64,000 nt of DNA from Paenibacillus typhae (GCF_900099765.1 NZ_FNDX01000010.1:124001-188000), one strand, 5' to 3'; shown: positions 34,519-44,393, counted from the stretch's first letter. The notes: generated by a model from the letters alone, not told the origin. A program made the numbers and translations.

Positions 34519-34968
34519 ATGAACAATCCAATAGTACGGACAGCCAGAGCTTCCGCAGAAAAAAGGCAGCTTATAGGGATAAGTATAAATGTAGCGTTGT
34601 GGATTTTTATTTTGTCTACCGGAAATTTTCTGAATATTTATATAACATCGGCTATTCTTGCCCTGCTTGCTGTTGTTGAGATTATATTGATATACCGTGC
34701 TTTTGCAGCCAGAAGATCCTTTGATATCCTTATTAATGAGGAAAATATTGTTATTGACAACCGCCAGATCCCGGCAGACCATATCAAGACTGTTTTTGTA
34801 AAAGGCTACTTTACGCCTGTCATCGGCATCAGACCTAAGGGGAAGGTGCTGGTTCCGTATAAAAATTGCTTTCGTTTTAAAAGTGATAATGATGTAAAAA
34901 TAATGACAGAGTGGGCGGAGCAGAGGCGGATTAAGGTAGCCCATAAAAATTTTAGCCGCTGGCTGTAA
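34519..34968 (+). CDS. Small membrane protein with PH-like cytosolic part
   Basis: 149 residues: two membrane helices (about 20-60) and a C-terminal domain of about 80 residues (SFDILINEENIVIDNRQIPA) with a YcxB/PH-like strand pattern. ATG 34519 has AGGAGG 8 bases upstream; TATAAT at 34455-34460 is the likely -10. It ends 17 bases before the response-regulator gene and may be part of the peptide-sensing operon as an accessory protein. Not a recognised Bce component. Confidence 0.7.
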   Translation: MNNPIVRTARASAEKRQLIGISINVALWIFILSTGNFLNIYITSAILALLAVVEIILIYRAFAARRSFDILINEENIVIDNRQIPADHIKTVFVKGYFTPVIGIRPKGKVLVPYKNCFRFKSDNDVKIMTEWAEQRRIKVAHKNFSRWL

Positions 34969-34985
34969 GAAACGGAGTGCCCGAG

Positions 34986-35675
34986 ATGTTCAAAATCATG
35001 CTGATCGAAGACGATGTTACGCTATTCACCGAAATTAAGGAACGTTTATCCCAGTGGTCGTATGAAGTGTACGGTGTCACCGATTTTGCCAAGGTGCTGC
35101 AGGAGTTCACGGCGGTTCAGCCGGAGCTGGTCATCATTGATATCCAGCTGCCGCTGTTCGACGGGTTCCACTGGTGCCGGATGATCCGGGCACATTCCAA
35201 TGTGCCGATTATCTTCCTGTCCTCGCGTGATCATCCGAGTGATATGGTAATGTCGATGCAGCTGGGGGCCGATGATTTTATGCAAAAGCCGTTCCATTTC
35301 GATGTGCTGATCGCCAAAATCCAGGCTACGCTCCGGCGGGTGTATAACTACAGCACAGAACGGACAGAGCTGAGAACATGGCGCGGCGCCACGATTGAAT
35401 ATGTGAAGAATACCGTAACCAACAGCCAGGGTGCAGCACTGCTGACCAAAAACGAAATGTTCATCCTCAAAATTCTGGTTGAGCACAAGGACCGGATTGT
35501 GGACCGTGAAGAGCTGATCAAGAATCTGTGGGATAATGAGCATTTTGTTAGCGACAATACCTTGACTGTGAATGTGAACCGGCTGCGTAAAAAGCTGGAG
35601 CCGCTCGGGCTGGACGCTTTTATCGAAACCAGGGTCGGACAGGGGTATATGGCTACCGAAGAGGCGGCCTTATGA
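34986..35675 (+). CDS. bceR: Response regulator, BceR/GraR-like (OmpR family)
   Basis: 229 residues: receiver domain with phospho-acceptor Asp52 (VIIDIQLPLFDG) and OmpR-type winged helix (NEMFILKILVEHKDRIVDRE, VNVNRLRKKLEPLGL). ATG 34986 is favoured by GGAG 8 bases upstream over GTG 34977. Overlaps the sensor kinase gene by 4 bases. Expected to bind the palindrome at 37702-37735 and switch on the BceAB-type transporter. Confidence 0.88.
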   Translation: MFKIMLIEDDVTLFTEIKERLSQWSYEVYGVTDFAKVLQEFTAVQPELVIIDIQLPLFDGFHWCRMIRAHSNVPIIFLSSRDHPSDMVMSMQLGADDFMQKPFHFDVLIAKIQATLRRVYNYSTERTELRTWRGATIEYVKNTVTNSQGAALLTKNEMFILKILVEHKDRIVDREELIKNLWDNEHFVSDNTLTVNVNRLRKKLEPLGLDAFIETRVGQGYMATEEAAL

Positions 35676-36679
35676 TTACCAAATACATAGCTGAAAAAAG
35701 AAGCTGGCTCTGCCTCCTGGCTGGAATGCAGATGCTGATTCTGTTCGTGGCTTTTGTCGATGCGTCGATCCCGTTCCTGCCGGTGCTGTACATTGTGCTG
35801 TTGAATGTGCTCGTCTGCACACTGTTTGTGTTCTTCCGGTATCAGAAGGAGACCCGGTTCTACAGGACGATGGAGGCCTGGGATCAGGTGTACGATCTGG
35901 AGGCGTTCCGGGAGGCGGACAGTCCGTTTGAGCACATCGTACAGGATGCGGTAACCCTCCAGACCGAGCGCTACCGGCGGGAATCTGCGGTGAACTTCCG
36001 GCTGCTGGAGGAGGAAAAGGACGATCTGCTGGCCTGGATTCATGAGGTGAAGACGCCGCTTACGGCAATGCAGCTGATGATCGAGCGCCTGCCGGATGAA
36101 ACATTGCAGAACCAGATGATGTACGAATGGCTGCGGATTCACCATCTGCTCGACCAGCAGCTGCACCAGAAGCGGATTCCGTTTATGCAGAACGATCTTT
36201 TCATTGAGCATACAGCGCTTGAGCCGATTCTGAATAAAGAGATCCGGGGACTGAGAACCTGGTGTATCCCGAAGGGCATCGGATTTGACGTAGAGCTGGA
36301 AGCGGAAGAGGTGCTCACAGACGGCAAGTGGCTTGGTTTTATGCTCCGTCAGCTGCTGACCAACGCTGTGAAGTATAGTGAAGCTTCGGATATTGTAATA
36401 CAGAGCCGGGAGCAGGACGGGCATGTGGTGCTGATGATCAAAGACGAGGGTAAGGGAATTAGTCCCAAGGACCTGCCGCGTATTTTTGATAAAGGGTTTA
36501 CCTCAGTGCTCGGCCGTCAGGAGGGCGCAGCCACCGGCATGGGCCTGTACCTGACGAAGCAGGTGGCCGGGCCGCTGCTGATCAGCCTTGGCGTGGAATC
36601 CGAGCCCGGAAAAGGTACAGCCTTCACGCTGACCTTTCCGCGGGAGAATGATTTTGTGAAGACAGGCGGGTCAGCCTGA
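35672..36679 (+). CDS. bceS: Intramembrane-sensing histidine kinase, BceS-like
   Basis: 335 residues. Two membrane helices (about 12-30 and 35-55) with almost no outside loop, as in Bce-type kinases that sense through their transporter. DHp domain AWIHEVKTPLTAMQ with His124, then N-box QLLTNAVKYS, G1 DEGKGI and G2 GMGLYL. Its last 9 bases overlap the end of the inverted deaminase gene. Confidence 0.88.
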   Translation: MITKYIAEKRSWLCLLAGMQMLILFVAFVDASIPFLPVLYIVLLNVLVCTLFVFFRYQKETRFYRTMEAWDQVYDLEAFREADSPFEHIVQDAVTLQTERYRRESAVNFRLLEEEKDDLLAWIHEVKTPLTAMQLMIERLPDETLQNQMMYEWLRIHHLLDQQLHQKRIPFMQNDLFIEHTALEPILNKEIRGLRTWCIPKGIGFDVELEAEEVLTDGKWLGFMLRQLLTNAVKYSEASDIVIQSREQDGHVVLMIKDEGKGISPKDLPRIFDKGFTSVLGRQEGAATGMGLYLTKQVAGPLLISLGVESEPGKGTAFTLTFPRENDFVKTGGSA

Positions 36680-37609
36680 ACGGAGGCCGCATTCACGGAG
36701 TTCATTCAGCTCCGCCGCAGACATTAAGCCGCACAGATACAAGTTCAGATATTCCTCAGACACGCTCTGGTTAAAAATCAGCAGATCGTCAGTATTGATG
36801 GTCACCGGAACGCCGGCATCATAAAGTGTTCTGACCGGATGGCTGGCGTAATCCCGGGCACGGCCGAGCATAACATTGCTGGTCGGGCATACGTTCAGCC
36901 GGATGTGATGATCTGCCAGCCATTTCATAATCTGCGGGGAGGCTGCTGCGGCGATGCCGTGGTGCACCTCCTGAAGCTCCAGCTCTACGGCTGCTTCCAG
37001 CACATTGTCGGCAGTGCCGAATTCGCCGGTATGCGCTTTGAGCACCAGTCCCGCAGACTTGGCTTTACGGTAGATGGAGCGGAAATTCGAGATCGGCTGC
37101 GCCAGTTCGGGGCCGCAAATATCAATGGAGCGGAACCATTGATAGGCAAAAATGTCATCCAGGCGTGCGCGAACGGCATCCGTATTGCAGGCCCAATCCA
37201 GAGCAAGCTCCGGCAGGAACGCAGTCTGTGGCGCATAACGCTGACGGAGGCTGTCCATAATGCGGATAAAGGACTCCATGCCGCAGAGCGAATCAATCTC
37301 ATCAATCCCGAAGCTTAGCGCCAGCAGCTCAATTCCGTCGTCTGCAGCCTGGACAAAAGCGGCTTCGATTCGTTTAAGATAGCCTTCCATTCCGGGGCAA
37401 TGGCTTTTGACGCTGCGCACGAACCATTCCTGCATTTCACCGAGTGAGGCAAAGGTTCCGGAATGAGGCTGGATGGTGATGTTAGCCCAGGCCTCTATGT
37501 ACTTTAAATTCCCGCCTCTTCCGGCGTGATTGTGCAGATCGCTTTTTGGGACTTTGCGCAGATCATCCAGCGAGCGGTTCTCCAGGGCAGCGATAAAGTG
37601 CTGTTTCAT
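36671..37609 (-). CDS. Adenosine deaminase-family protein
   Basis: 313 residues of the amidohydrolase fold: metal motif SDLHNHAGRGG near residue 25, KAHTGEF near 199, EVHHGIAA near 218 and NTDDL near 275, the metal and base ligands of adenosine/AMP deaminases. It would deaminate a purine nucleoside; the exact substrate is not clear. ATG 37609 with AGGAGG is chosen; the frame reaches 37738. The gene is inverted inside the Bce module, between kinase and transporter genes. Confidence 0.82.
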   Translation of the reverse strand: MKQHFIAALENRSLDDLRKVPKSDLHNHAGRGGNLKYIEAWANITIQPHSGTFASLGEMQEWFVRSVKSHCPGMEGYLKRIEAAFVQAADDGIELLALSFGIDEIDSLCGMESFIRIMDSLRQRYAPQTAFLPELALDWACNTDAVRARLDDIFAYQWFRSIDICGPELAQPISNFRSIYRKAKSAGLVLKAHTGEFGTADNVLEAAVELELQEVHHGIAAAASPQIMKWLADHHIRLNVCPTSNVMLGRARDYASHPVRTLYDAGVPVTINTDDLLIFNQSVSEEYLNLYLCGLMSAAELNELRECGLRSG

Positions 37610-37701
37610 GGCATCCTCCTGACAGACAAATGGGATACAGGGAAAATATGGGTCTTGTCTCGCACTCTGAATATAGCACACCGGCTGACGCCGTACCAGA
37701 T

Positions 37702-37735
37702 AACGGGCGTGTGACAATAATGTCACATGCCCGTT
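37702..37735 (+). promoter_or_regulatory. BceR-type operator
   Basis: Inverted repeat with 15-base arms (37702-37716, 37721-37735; one mismatch) around ATAA; the core TGTGACA-ATAA-TGTCACA matches the TGACA-N4-TGTCA boxes of BceR/GraR-like regulators. It lies about 78 bases before the ATPase start and about 93 bases before the divergent deaminase start. Confidence 0.8.
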
Positions 37736-37812
37736 CATATTGTTAGGTGAAACGCAGGAACATAAGCCCCGGCCCCGGTATGATTGAGGTACAGAAAAGG
37801 AGTGGTTGCGAA

Positions 37813-38568
37813 ATGGTCATTTTACAAGCCAATAAAATTTACAAAACCTACGGAAATAAATTTAACAAGCAGGAAGTACTGAAGGGAATCGACCTGCAGG
37901 TGGACAAAGGCGAGTTCGTCGGTATTATGGGCGCGTCCGGTTCAGGCAAAACCACCCTGCTGAATGTGCTGTCCTCCATCGACCGGGTCAGCCAGGGGAC
38001 AATTGAAATTGAGGGCAAGGAATTTACCGGAATGAAGGAGAAGCAGCTGGCGGAATTCCGCAAGCATCATCTGGGGTTTATTTTTCAGGAGTACAACCTG
38101 CTTGATACATTGACCGTCAAAGAAAACGTGCTGCTGCCGCTCTCGATCACCGGAATCTCCAAGAAGGAAGCACACCAGCGGTTTGTGCAGGTAGCGGGGG
38201 AGCTTGGTATTGCCGAGCTGCAAAATAAATATCCGGCGGAAATTTCCGGCGGACAGAAGCAGCGGACCTCAGCTGCGCGGGCGTTTGTGCATGAGCCGAG
38301 TATTATTTTTGCCGATGAGCCGACCGGGGCGCTGGATTCCAAGTCCGCCTCTGACCTGCTGAACAAGCTGTCGGACATGAACCGGGGGCGTCAGGCGACC
38401 ATTGTCATGGTTACACATGATCCGGTGGCAGCCAGCTATTGCAGCCGGGTGGTGTTTATCCGCGACGGTCAGATTTATACCCAGCTGAACAAGGGGGATG
38501 AACCGCGGCAGTCCTTCTTCAACGATATTATCAAAACCCAGGGCGTATTGGGCGGTGTCCAGTCATGA
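37813..38568 (+). CDS. bceA: BceA-like ABC transporter ATPase
   Basis: 251 residues: Walker [10 protein letters not shown] (40-48), Q-loop [13 protein letters not shown], signature ISGGQKQR, Walker [13 protein letters not shown] and switch VTHDP. Typical of the ATPase of peptide-antibiotic detoxification (bacitracin, lantibiotics). ATG 37813 follows AAAAGGAG; an in-frame start at 37747 has no site. Overlaps the permease start by 4 bases. Confidence 0.9.
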   Translation: MVILQANKIYKTYGNKFNKQEVLKGIDLQVDKGEFVGIMGASGSGKTTLLNVLSSIDRVSQGTIEIEGKEFTGMKEKQLAEFRKHHLGFIFQEYNLLDTLTVKENVLLPLSITGISKKEAHQRFVQVAGELGIAELQNKYPAEISGGQKQRTSAARAFVHEPSIIFADEPTGALDSKSASDLLNKLSDMNRGRQATIVMVTHDPVAASYCSRVVFIRDGQIYTQLNKGDEPRQSFFNDIIKTQGVLGGVQS

Positions 38569-40505
38569 ACCTGAATTATATTGTGTACCGCAATCTCAAA
38601 AAGAACATTAAAAACTATTACCTGTATGTCTTTGCCCTTATATTCAGTGTGGCATTGTATTTCTCCTTCGTTACCCTGCAATTTGATCCTTCGATGGACG
38701 AGGTTGCCGGTTCGGTAAAAGGGGGCGCAGCCATCGGAACCTCTTCCGTTCTGCTGGTAGCTATTGTCGCGATCTTTCTTCTCTATGCGAACACGATTTT
38801 TATCAAGCGGCGCAGTCGGGAAATTGGATTGTTCCAGCTGATCGGACTGACCAAAGGCAAAATCTTCAGGCTGCTCAGCGCCGAGAACCTGATGCTCTAT
38901 TTCGGGTCGATGGTTGCCGGAATAGCCGCCGGATTCGCAGTGTCGCGCCTGATTCTGATGATCCTGTTCAAAATCCTGGAGATCGACGCGATGGCTGAGC
39001 TGCGGTTCTCATCTGAGGCGCTGGTGCGGACGATCATTGTTTTTGCGGCGATCTATGTGCTGATTATGCTGATGAACTATACGTTTATCAAAGGCCAGAG
39101 CATCCTGTCCCTGTTTAAAGTAAATGCAACCACACAGACTCAGATCCGCAAAATGCCGCTGTGGGAGATTGTTCTCGGACTCCTTGGCATCGCTTTTGTC
39201 GGGGGAGGCTATTACATTTCAACCCAGCTGTTCAGCGGCAAATATACAGAAATGTCCGAGCTGATGACAGCGATGATTACGATTCTGGCCCTGGTCATTA
39301 TTGGAACCTATCTGTTCTATAAAGGGTCTGTCAGCTTCCTGTTCAATGCCATCCGCAAGAGCAAACAAGGCTACCTGTCGATAAATGAAGTGCTCTCTTT
39401 GTCCTCGATCATGTTCCGGATGAAGTCGAATGCATTGCTGCTGACGATTATCACTACCGTTTCGGCACTGGCTATCGGATTGCTGTCCCTCAGCTATATC
39501 TCTTATTATTCTGCGGAGGCTACGGCTAAAGAGAGCTCACCGGATGATTTCGGGTTTGCCCGTGTGGAGGCGAAGGAGAAGTTTGTTCAGGCGCTGGAGG
39601 CGCAGAATATTAAATACAAAGAGATTTACATGAAGCCTATCATGATGGAAGTGGATGCCAGCGGAATCATGGATAAGTCTGCTTTTAAATCCCCGGATGA
39701 CCGTCTCCTTCTAACTGCTGTACTCAGCGAAAAGGATATTAAGGGTATGGATTTGCAGCCGGGAGAAACGACGATTGTCGGTTACGGAGGTGCGCTGCAG
39801 CGGTTCATGTCGCTCAGTGATACGGGTGAAGTGGAATTTGATACAATAAACGGACCTGTCCGCCTGCAGGTTAACGGCAGCTCTTCTGAATCTGTTTTGC
39901 CCTATTACTACGGCGGCGGCGGTGCTATTTTTGTAGTGGACGAGAGCATATATGAGGAATTTGTTAAGGCCCGGAATCCAAAGGTGCAAAGAGGAGAAGG
40001 GAAAAGCGATTATTACGGAATCAACCTGGCCGACCGTTCACAGCGGGCTGAGGCCCATGAGATTTTCATGGAACTGAAGCCGGAATACCCGAGCTTTTCC
40101 CAATATGAATACGAGCTGAACCAGCGGAGCAATATGGGCCTGATCATGTTCATTGTCGGCTTTCTCGGCCTGACCTTCCTGATTACCTCAGGCTGTATTC
40201 TGTACTTTAAGCAGATGGATGAGGGTGAGGAGGAAAAGGGAGGATACACCATTCTGCGCAAGCTGGGCTTTACCCAGGGCGATCTGCTGCGCGGCATCCA
40301 GTTCAAGCAGCTGTTCAACTTCGGCATCCCGCTCGTAATCGGCCTTAGCCACAGCTATTTTGCGGTCAAATCCGGCTGGTTCTTCTTCGGCACGGAAATG
40401 CTGACACCGATGATTCTGGTGATGGTGCTGTACACGGTGCTGTATTCGATTTTTGGCTTCCTGTCCGTGCTGTATTACAAGCGTGTGATCAGAGAGTCAT
40501 TGTAG
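38565..40505 (+). CDS. bceB: BceB-like ABC permease
   Basis: 646 residues, FtsX-type: one N-terminal helix, three helices up to about 180, further helices at about 205-260 and 290-320, a large extracellular domain (about 325-525) that binds the peptide/lipid II complex in this family, and three C-terminal helices. [20 protein letters not shown] is the family hallmark. Works with the ATPase and signals flux to the kinase. Ends before a strong terminator. Confidence 0.9.
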   Translation: MNLNYIVYRNLKKNIKNYYLYVFALIFSVALYFSFVTLQFDPSMDEVAGSVKGGAAIGTSSVLLVAIVAIFLLYANTIFIKRRSREIGLFQLIGLTKGKIFRLLSAENLMLYFGSMVAGIAAGFAVSRLILMILFKILEIDAMAELRFSSEALVRTIIVFAAIYVLIMLMNYTFIKGQSILSLFKVNATTQTQIRKMPLWEIVLGLLGIAFVGGGYYISTQLFSGKYTEMSELMTAMITILALVIIGTYLFYKGSVSFLFNAIRKSKQGYLSINEVLSLSSIMFRMKSNALLLTIITTVSALAIGLLSLSYISYYSAEATAKESSPDDFGFARVEAKEKFVQALEAQNIKYKEIYMKPIMMEVDASGIMDKSAFKSPDDRLLLTAVLSEKDIKGMDLQPGETTIVGYGGALQRFMSLSDTGEVEFDTINGPVRLQVNGSSSESVLPYYYGGGGAIFVVDESIYEEFVKARNPKVQRGEGKSDYYGINLADRSQRAEAHEIFMELKPEYPSFSQYEYELNQRSNMGLIMFIVGFLGLTFLITSGCILYFKQMDEGEEEKGGYTILRKLGFTQGDLLRGIQFKQLFNFGIPLVIGLSHSYFAVKSGWFFFGTEMLTPMILVMVLYTVLYSIFGFLSVLYYKRVIRESL

Positions 40506-40522
40506 CCGATTCTGATGAAAAG

Positions 40523-40565
40523 AGGCAGCTCAGCCCGCTTCCTGCGGAAGCTGAGCTGCCTTTTT
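40523..40565 (+). terminator. Terminator of the BceAB operon
   Basis: AGGCAGCTCAGC (40523-40534) pairs with GCTGAGCTGCCT (40550-40561), then TTTTT. Confidence 0.92.
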
Positions 40566-40589
40566 GTGCTGCGTATAGCAGAAATATCG

Positions 40590-40618
40590 TTGACAGTTTC
40601 CTGGATATTACATATCTT
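40590..40618 (+). promoter_or_regulatory. Sigma-A promoter
   Basis: TTGACA (40590-40595), 17-base spacer, TATCTT (40613-40618), upstream of the hydrolase gene at 40692. Confidence 0.8.
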
Positions 40619-40691
40619 TACGAGATACGCCGACGATACTAAATCTTCAAGCGGTGCATAAGCAAGCAGTACATAGGAGGTACATCATATT

Positions 40692-41579
40692 ATGATTGAG
40701 GACATTATTCAGCTGGGCCGGATCAAACTGAATGTCATGCATTCTATAAAGGAGGGCAGAGAGGCCGTGTTATTCCTCCATTTCAGCGGCGGTAATCTGC
40801 ATATGTGGAACGGCATTCTCCCGCAGTTTGCAGAGCGGTACAGCATCATCGCGCCTGACTTCCGCGGGCATGGCAAATCGGATAAACCGCAGACCGGCTA
40901 TCATATTGATGATATGGCACAGGATCTTTATCTGCTGCTCCGGGAGCTGCAGGTGGGGCGTTGTCATGTTGTCGGCAGCTCGATGGGGGCAGAGATCGGC
41001 CTAAGCCTGGCTGCCGCGCATCCGGAGCTGGTCCAGTCGCTGATTCTCGAAGGGGCGCTTAGCAATGAGTTCGGTGAGTACGGCTTGTTTAACGGAACAG
41101 CAGAGGAGATTGAGCAGAAGAAGAAGATTATGGAGGCTGAGCTGGCAGAACGGCAGGAACGTGTGTTTACGAGCAAGGCGGAATATGTCGCCGAGGAACG
41201 CACCGCGCTGGAACAAGAGGGCCTGTGGAATGAGCATTTCCAGCCGTTCTATGAGAACAGTCTGCAGCAGCTGGAAGACGGTAGATTTACCTACTGCTAC
41301 CTGAACCGTGTGCGTACAGAATATATTCAGAAATTCTGGGATTTGAAGTTTGAAGCGTATTACCGGCAGGTTGAGTGCCCGGTGCTGTTTCTGCCGAGTG
41401 AAGCGGAGTGGGCCAATGAACGGGTCCGCAGCAGCCTAGATCACTTTGCGGGTCTGGTGAAGCAGGCTGAAATAGAGAGGATTGCTGATTCGATTCATGC
41501 TTATGTCTGGCTGCTGCAGCCGGCAGAAGCGGGACAAATGGTACTGCAGTTCATCAGCAGGCATTCTGTATCAGGTTAA
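40692..41579 (+). CDS. Alpha/beta-fold hydrolase
   Basis: 295 residues. Nucleophile Ser97 in VVGSSMGAE, oxyanion strand FLHFSGGNLHMW, PDFRGHGKSDKP after strand 4, and a C-terminal ADSIHAY that may hold the His. A long helical cap (about 125-225) is rich in Glu and Gln. Substrate unknown. AGGAGG precedes the ATG; own promoter. The end overlaps by 4 bases the end of the opposing lipase gene. Confidence 0.85.
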   Translation: MIEDIIQLGRIKLNVMHSIKEGREAVLFLHFSGGNLHMWNGILPQFAERYSIIAPDFRGHGKSDKPQTGYHIDDMAQDLYLLLRELQVGRCHVVGSSMGAEIGLSLAAAHPELVQSLILEGALSNEFGEYGLFNGTAEEIEQKKKIMEAELAERQERVFTSKAEYVAEERTALEQEGLWNEHFQPFYENSLQQLEDGRFTYCYLNRVRTEYIQKFWDLKFEAYYRQVECPVLFLPSEAEWANERVRSSLDHFAGLVKQAEIERIADSIHAYVWLLQPAEAGQMVLQFISRHSVSG

Positions 41580-42391
41580 AGGACAGGTACTGCTGCTGGA
41601 ATGGTGGCCGGACAGAAACCGGGATTCGATTGGCACAGCTGCCCGGCATACGCCGGGTCCAGCTTGGCAAGCTCGGCGAAGTAGCTGCTGATGATATGGT
41701 TCAGGCCGACCGCCCCAAGCTGGAAGGTGAGTGTGACAAGCTCGGGAACATGGCTGTAATAGAATCTTTTATCGCGTTTAGGCAGCTTGTAGACGGTGGG
41801 CGGGACAAAGGTTACAGCGTCAAAAGTATTGGCAATACGGTAGCTGGTACGGATATAGGAGTTGAACGCTTTTTTGAAGGCAGGGTCCCCGACTCTCGGT
41901 GACCCATAGGTGTACAGTGCAGGTGATGTGAAGGCTGTATTGGCAGCTGCATCAACCGCACATAAGGTGGCAAGTGCTGCACCGAGGCTGTGGCCGGTGA
42001 CGGTTAAGGGCTTGCCGGATGGCAGGGCGTGGAGCGCGGATATCAGCTCATTTCTGGCGGTGACGTAGATATCGGTGAATCCCCGGTGGGTCATGCAGTC
42101 CTGCTTAATATACTTGAAGCTGCGCTGCGAGGCGATCAGATCGGATATCCAGTCGGCCTGCTGGCTGGTGCCGCGGAAGGCAACGATAATCTCATCCGGT
42201 GATTCGAGAATAAAGCCGAACCGTTCGCGCCCGCTGCCGAAGGATTTGGCGTAGATTGTATGTCTCAGCGTATAATTCTGCGGGATCACAAATAAGCCGT
42301 CCGGATTATTCAATTGTACATATGTCTGACTGCATATAGCTGCCAGGAAAATCGCCCGCTGCTCAAACTCGCTATTGTTCCTCACCCGCAT
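41576..42391 (-). CDS. Class 3 lipase-family protein
   Basis: 271 residues of the Lipase_3 fold: VAFRGTSQQADWISDL for the oxyanion site, VTGHSLGAALA with Ser135, YGSPRVGDPAF with the Asp region, and a final HI. No signal peptide is seen, so it is probably cytosolic or released by another route. Start ATG 42391, with a GTG at 42385 as an option. Confidence 0.87.
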   Translation of the reverse strand: MRVRNNSEFEQRAIFLAAICSQTYVQLNNPDGLFVIPQNYTLRHTIYAKSFGSGRERFGFILESPDEIIVAFRGTSQQADWISDLIASQRSFKYIKQDCMTHRGFTDIYVTARNELISALHALPSGKPLTVTGHSLGAALATLCAVDAAANTAFTSPALYTYGSPRVGDPAFKKAFNSYIRTSYRIANTFDAVTFVPPTVYKLPKRDKRFYYSHVPELVTLTFQLGAVGLNHIISSYFAELAKLDPAYAGQLCQSNPGFCPATIPAAVPVL

Positions 42392-42659
42392 CCCGCCCTT
42401 CTTATACCAACTATGTATGTTGATATGGGCGGTATGGTGCCTGTATGTGCCTTATTGACTCTCACTGATTTTTGAGAACGTTCAGTAAAAATAATTCTTT
42501 ACCGTACGTTCCCGTTATGCTAAACTGGGTTTAGATGAGGGAAAACGGGCGGTCAGCCTTTATTTTTTCGAATAATCTAGAATGATCGTTCCCGTATAAG
42601 GCATCATTCGCTGATCTGCGGGCCATATCAGCGATAAATCAAAAAAAGGAGTGTTAGAG

Positions 42660-43436
42660 ATGGGAAAACTGGATGGAAAGGTAGCTTTGATTACCGGAGG
42701 AAACAGCGGAATCGGTCTGGCGGCAGCCCGGTTGTTCGTCAGTGAAGGCGCTAAGGTGGTTATAACCGGGCGAAATGCGGCCACGCTGGAAGCAGCCGTC
42801 CGAGAACTGGGCAATGAATCTGCGCTTGCGGTGCAGGCGGATGCGGCTGATCCGGACAGCTCAGCCAAGGCTGCAGCAGCTGCAGCTGAAAGGTTCGGCA
42901 GACTTGATATTGTTTATGCAAATGCGGGAATCAGCGGCTCAACTCCGCTTGGCAGCACGGAGCTGTCCGTGTTTGAAGAGGTGCTGAGAGTGAACGTGAC
43001 AGGGGTATTTTTCACCGTACAAGCGGCACTGCCCTATCTGCAGCACGGCGCTTCAGTAATCCTGACCGGGTCCGTATTGGCAGGGGCAGGCAGACCAGGA
43101 GGCTCAGCCTATGCGGCTAGTAAAGGTGCAATCAGCAGTATGACCAAGGTACTGGCCGCCGAGCTGTCACCTAAGGGCATCCGGGTTAATAATGTCGTGC
43201 CGGGGGCTACCCGAACACCAATCTGGGGCCAGTATACACCTGAGGGCTGGGCTCAGCTGGAAGCCGGCATGTCACGCTCGATCCCGCTCAACCGGCTCGG
43301 AGAGCCGGAGGAGATCGCGAAGGTGGCCTTGTTCCTGGCGTCTGACGATTCTTCCTTTATTCAGGGTGCCGATATCAGCGCTGACGGGGGAGCGGGAGCA
43401 GCACCGCTGGGTGCACCCATTTACCGACAAGCTTAA
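42660..43436 (+). CDS. Short-chain dehydrogenase/reductase (SDR)
   Basis: 258 residues: cofactor loop ITGGNSGIG, NAGISGS, catalytic Tyr-Lys in AYAASKGA (about 151-155), and PGATRTPIWG. Classical SDR, probably NADP-dependent because of GRN after strand 2. Substrate unknown. ATG 42660 is chosen by AAGGAG 8 bases upstream. The upstream 270 bases contain a repeated CGTTCCCGT (42505 and 42592 regions) and an 8-base inverted repeat TCGCTGAT/ATCAGCGA near 42609-42635, possible operators. Confidence 0.9.
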   Translation: MGKLDGKVALITGGNSGIGLAAARLFVSEGAKVVITGRNAATLEAAVRELGNESALAVQADAADPDSSAKAAAAAAERFGRLDIVYANAGISGSTPLGSTELSVFEEVLRVNVTGVFFTVQAALPYLQHGASVILTGSVLAGAGRPGGSAYAASKGAISSMTKVLAAELSPKGIRVNNVVPGATRTPIWGQYTPEGWAQLEAGMSRSIPLNRLGEPEEIAKVALFLASDDSSFIQGADISADGGAGAAPLGAPIYRQA

Positions 43437-43487
43437 TAAAGGCTGTTTGGCACTATATTATATTTTTACTGCAAAGGGGCTATTACG

Positions 43488-44024
43488 ATGAAAATATTCA
43501 GAAGTTTACTTGTTGCGGGTGCCGCAATAGCGCTGCTATCAGGCTGCGGAAATAATAATGCAGAGGACAGTACAGCGGGACCGGCAGCCCAGACGGATGC
43601 GGTAACCTCGGCGTCGATTGTCAATCAGGCTGATGCTTTTACTAAGGCGGTCAGTGCGGAAGGAAACTGGATTGTTGCAATCCTGAACGATCTGACCTTG
43701 GATCAGGATGTTGTGGTGGCCGGTGAATTCCATGACAAAGGTACAGCCGAAAATGCGATTTACCGCAAGCTTGCCCTCTACGCACAGGATGCCGATCATA
43801 AAATTACTGCTACATATACCCTTACTGCACCGAAGGTGACTGTACAAAGCGAGAATTTCAGAGTCCAGGGAGGTACTATCAAAGGTGATGTCTACGTAGA
43901 GGCTAACGGCTTCAATCTGTATAAGGATGCAACCATTGACGGTAATTTGTACTTCGCCAGTGAAGCTATAAAAGAGTCAGCTGCTGTTGATGGCAAGGTG
44001 ACCGGAACAACGGGAATTAAGTAG
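43488..44024 (+). CDS. Lipoprotein with bactofilin-like C-terminus (copy 2)
   Basis: 178 residues; lipobox LLSGCGN (Cys20). Nearly identical in amino acids to the 28180 protein from about residue 50 on (AVSAEGNWIVAILNDLT and the strand repeats at the end), while many codons differ silently, so the duplication is old and the protein strongly conserved. The signal and linker regions differ more. Only 51 bases separate it from the SDR gene, so it may be read from that promoter, unlike copy 1. Confidence 0.85.
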   Translation: MKIFRSLLVAGAAIALLSGCGNNNAEDSTAGPAAQTDAVTSASIVNQADAFTKAVSAEGNWIVAILNDLTLDQDVVVAGEFHDKGTAENAIYRKLALYAQDADHKITATYTLTAPKVTVQSENFRVQGGTIKGDVYVEANGFNLYKDATIDGNLYFASEAIKESAAVDGKVTGTTGIK

Positions 44025-44087
44025 GAGAATCCGGCCTTCTGGAAAACGGAGCAACAAGGAGCAAATTGCCGGCTGCTTAAGAGCGGA

Positions 44088-44140
44088 GCCTAAGAATACG
44101 CCTTCATTCAATGGGGGCTGGCATTCTTTGGCTTCTTTTG
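44088..44140 (+). terminator. Terminator of lipoprotein copy 2
   Basis: GCCTAAGAAT (44088-44097) pairs with ATTCTTTGGC (44123-44132) with one mismatch, followed by TTCTTTTG. Confidence 0.7.
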
Positions 44141-44214
44141 CCATTCGTGACATTTTACATTATACAGCCGCAGGCGTAAGATTCAATCAGCAACTGAATC
44201 TAATATAACTGTTC

Positions 44215-44393
44215 TCAAATGGCTGAATTCCGGTTAAGGGAACGGGGGAACCAACGGTGACTGCGGAATTGTTCTGATGCTGCTGCTCACCCGGGGTGAA
44301 TCCTTGCTGCAGGTTGAACATCAACCGGGCAGGGTAGGGCTATCTCGCTGCCCGAATCCGTCAGCTAACCCCGTAAGCCTCGAAGAGAGAGGA
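44215..44393 (+). ncRNA. ydaO-class c-di-AMP riboswitch
   Basis: The aptamer is recognised by its conserved blocks in order: GGGGGAACCAA (about 44243), GGGGTGAATCC (about 44293), GTAGGGCTATCTCGCTGCCC (about 44333), GAATCCGTCAGCTAACCCCG (about 44354) and the closing GAGAGAGGA (about 44385-44393). This class binds two c-di-AMP molecules and usually turns the downstream gene off. The next genes are NfeD- and flotillin-like, an unusual target. Confidence 0.93.

Noticed and set aside
35348-36424. 358-codon open frame opposite the sensor kinase and response regulator genes.
   Set aside because: Antisense shadow of well-supported genes; composition not protein-like and no ribosome site.
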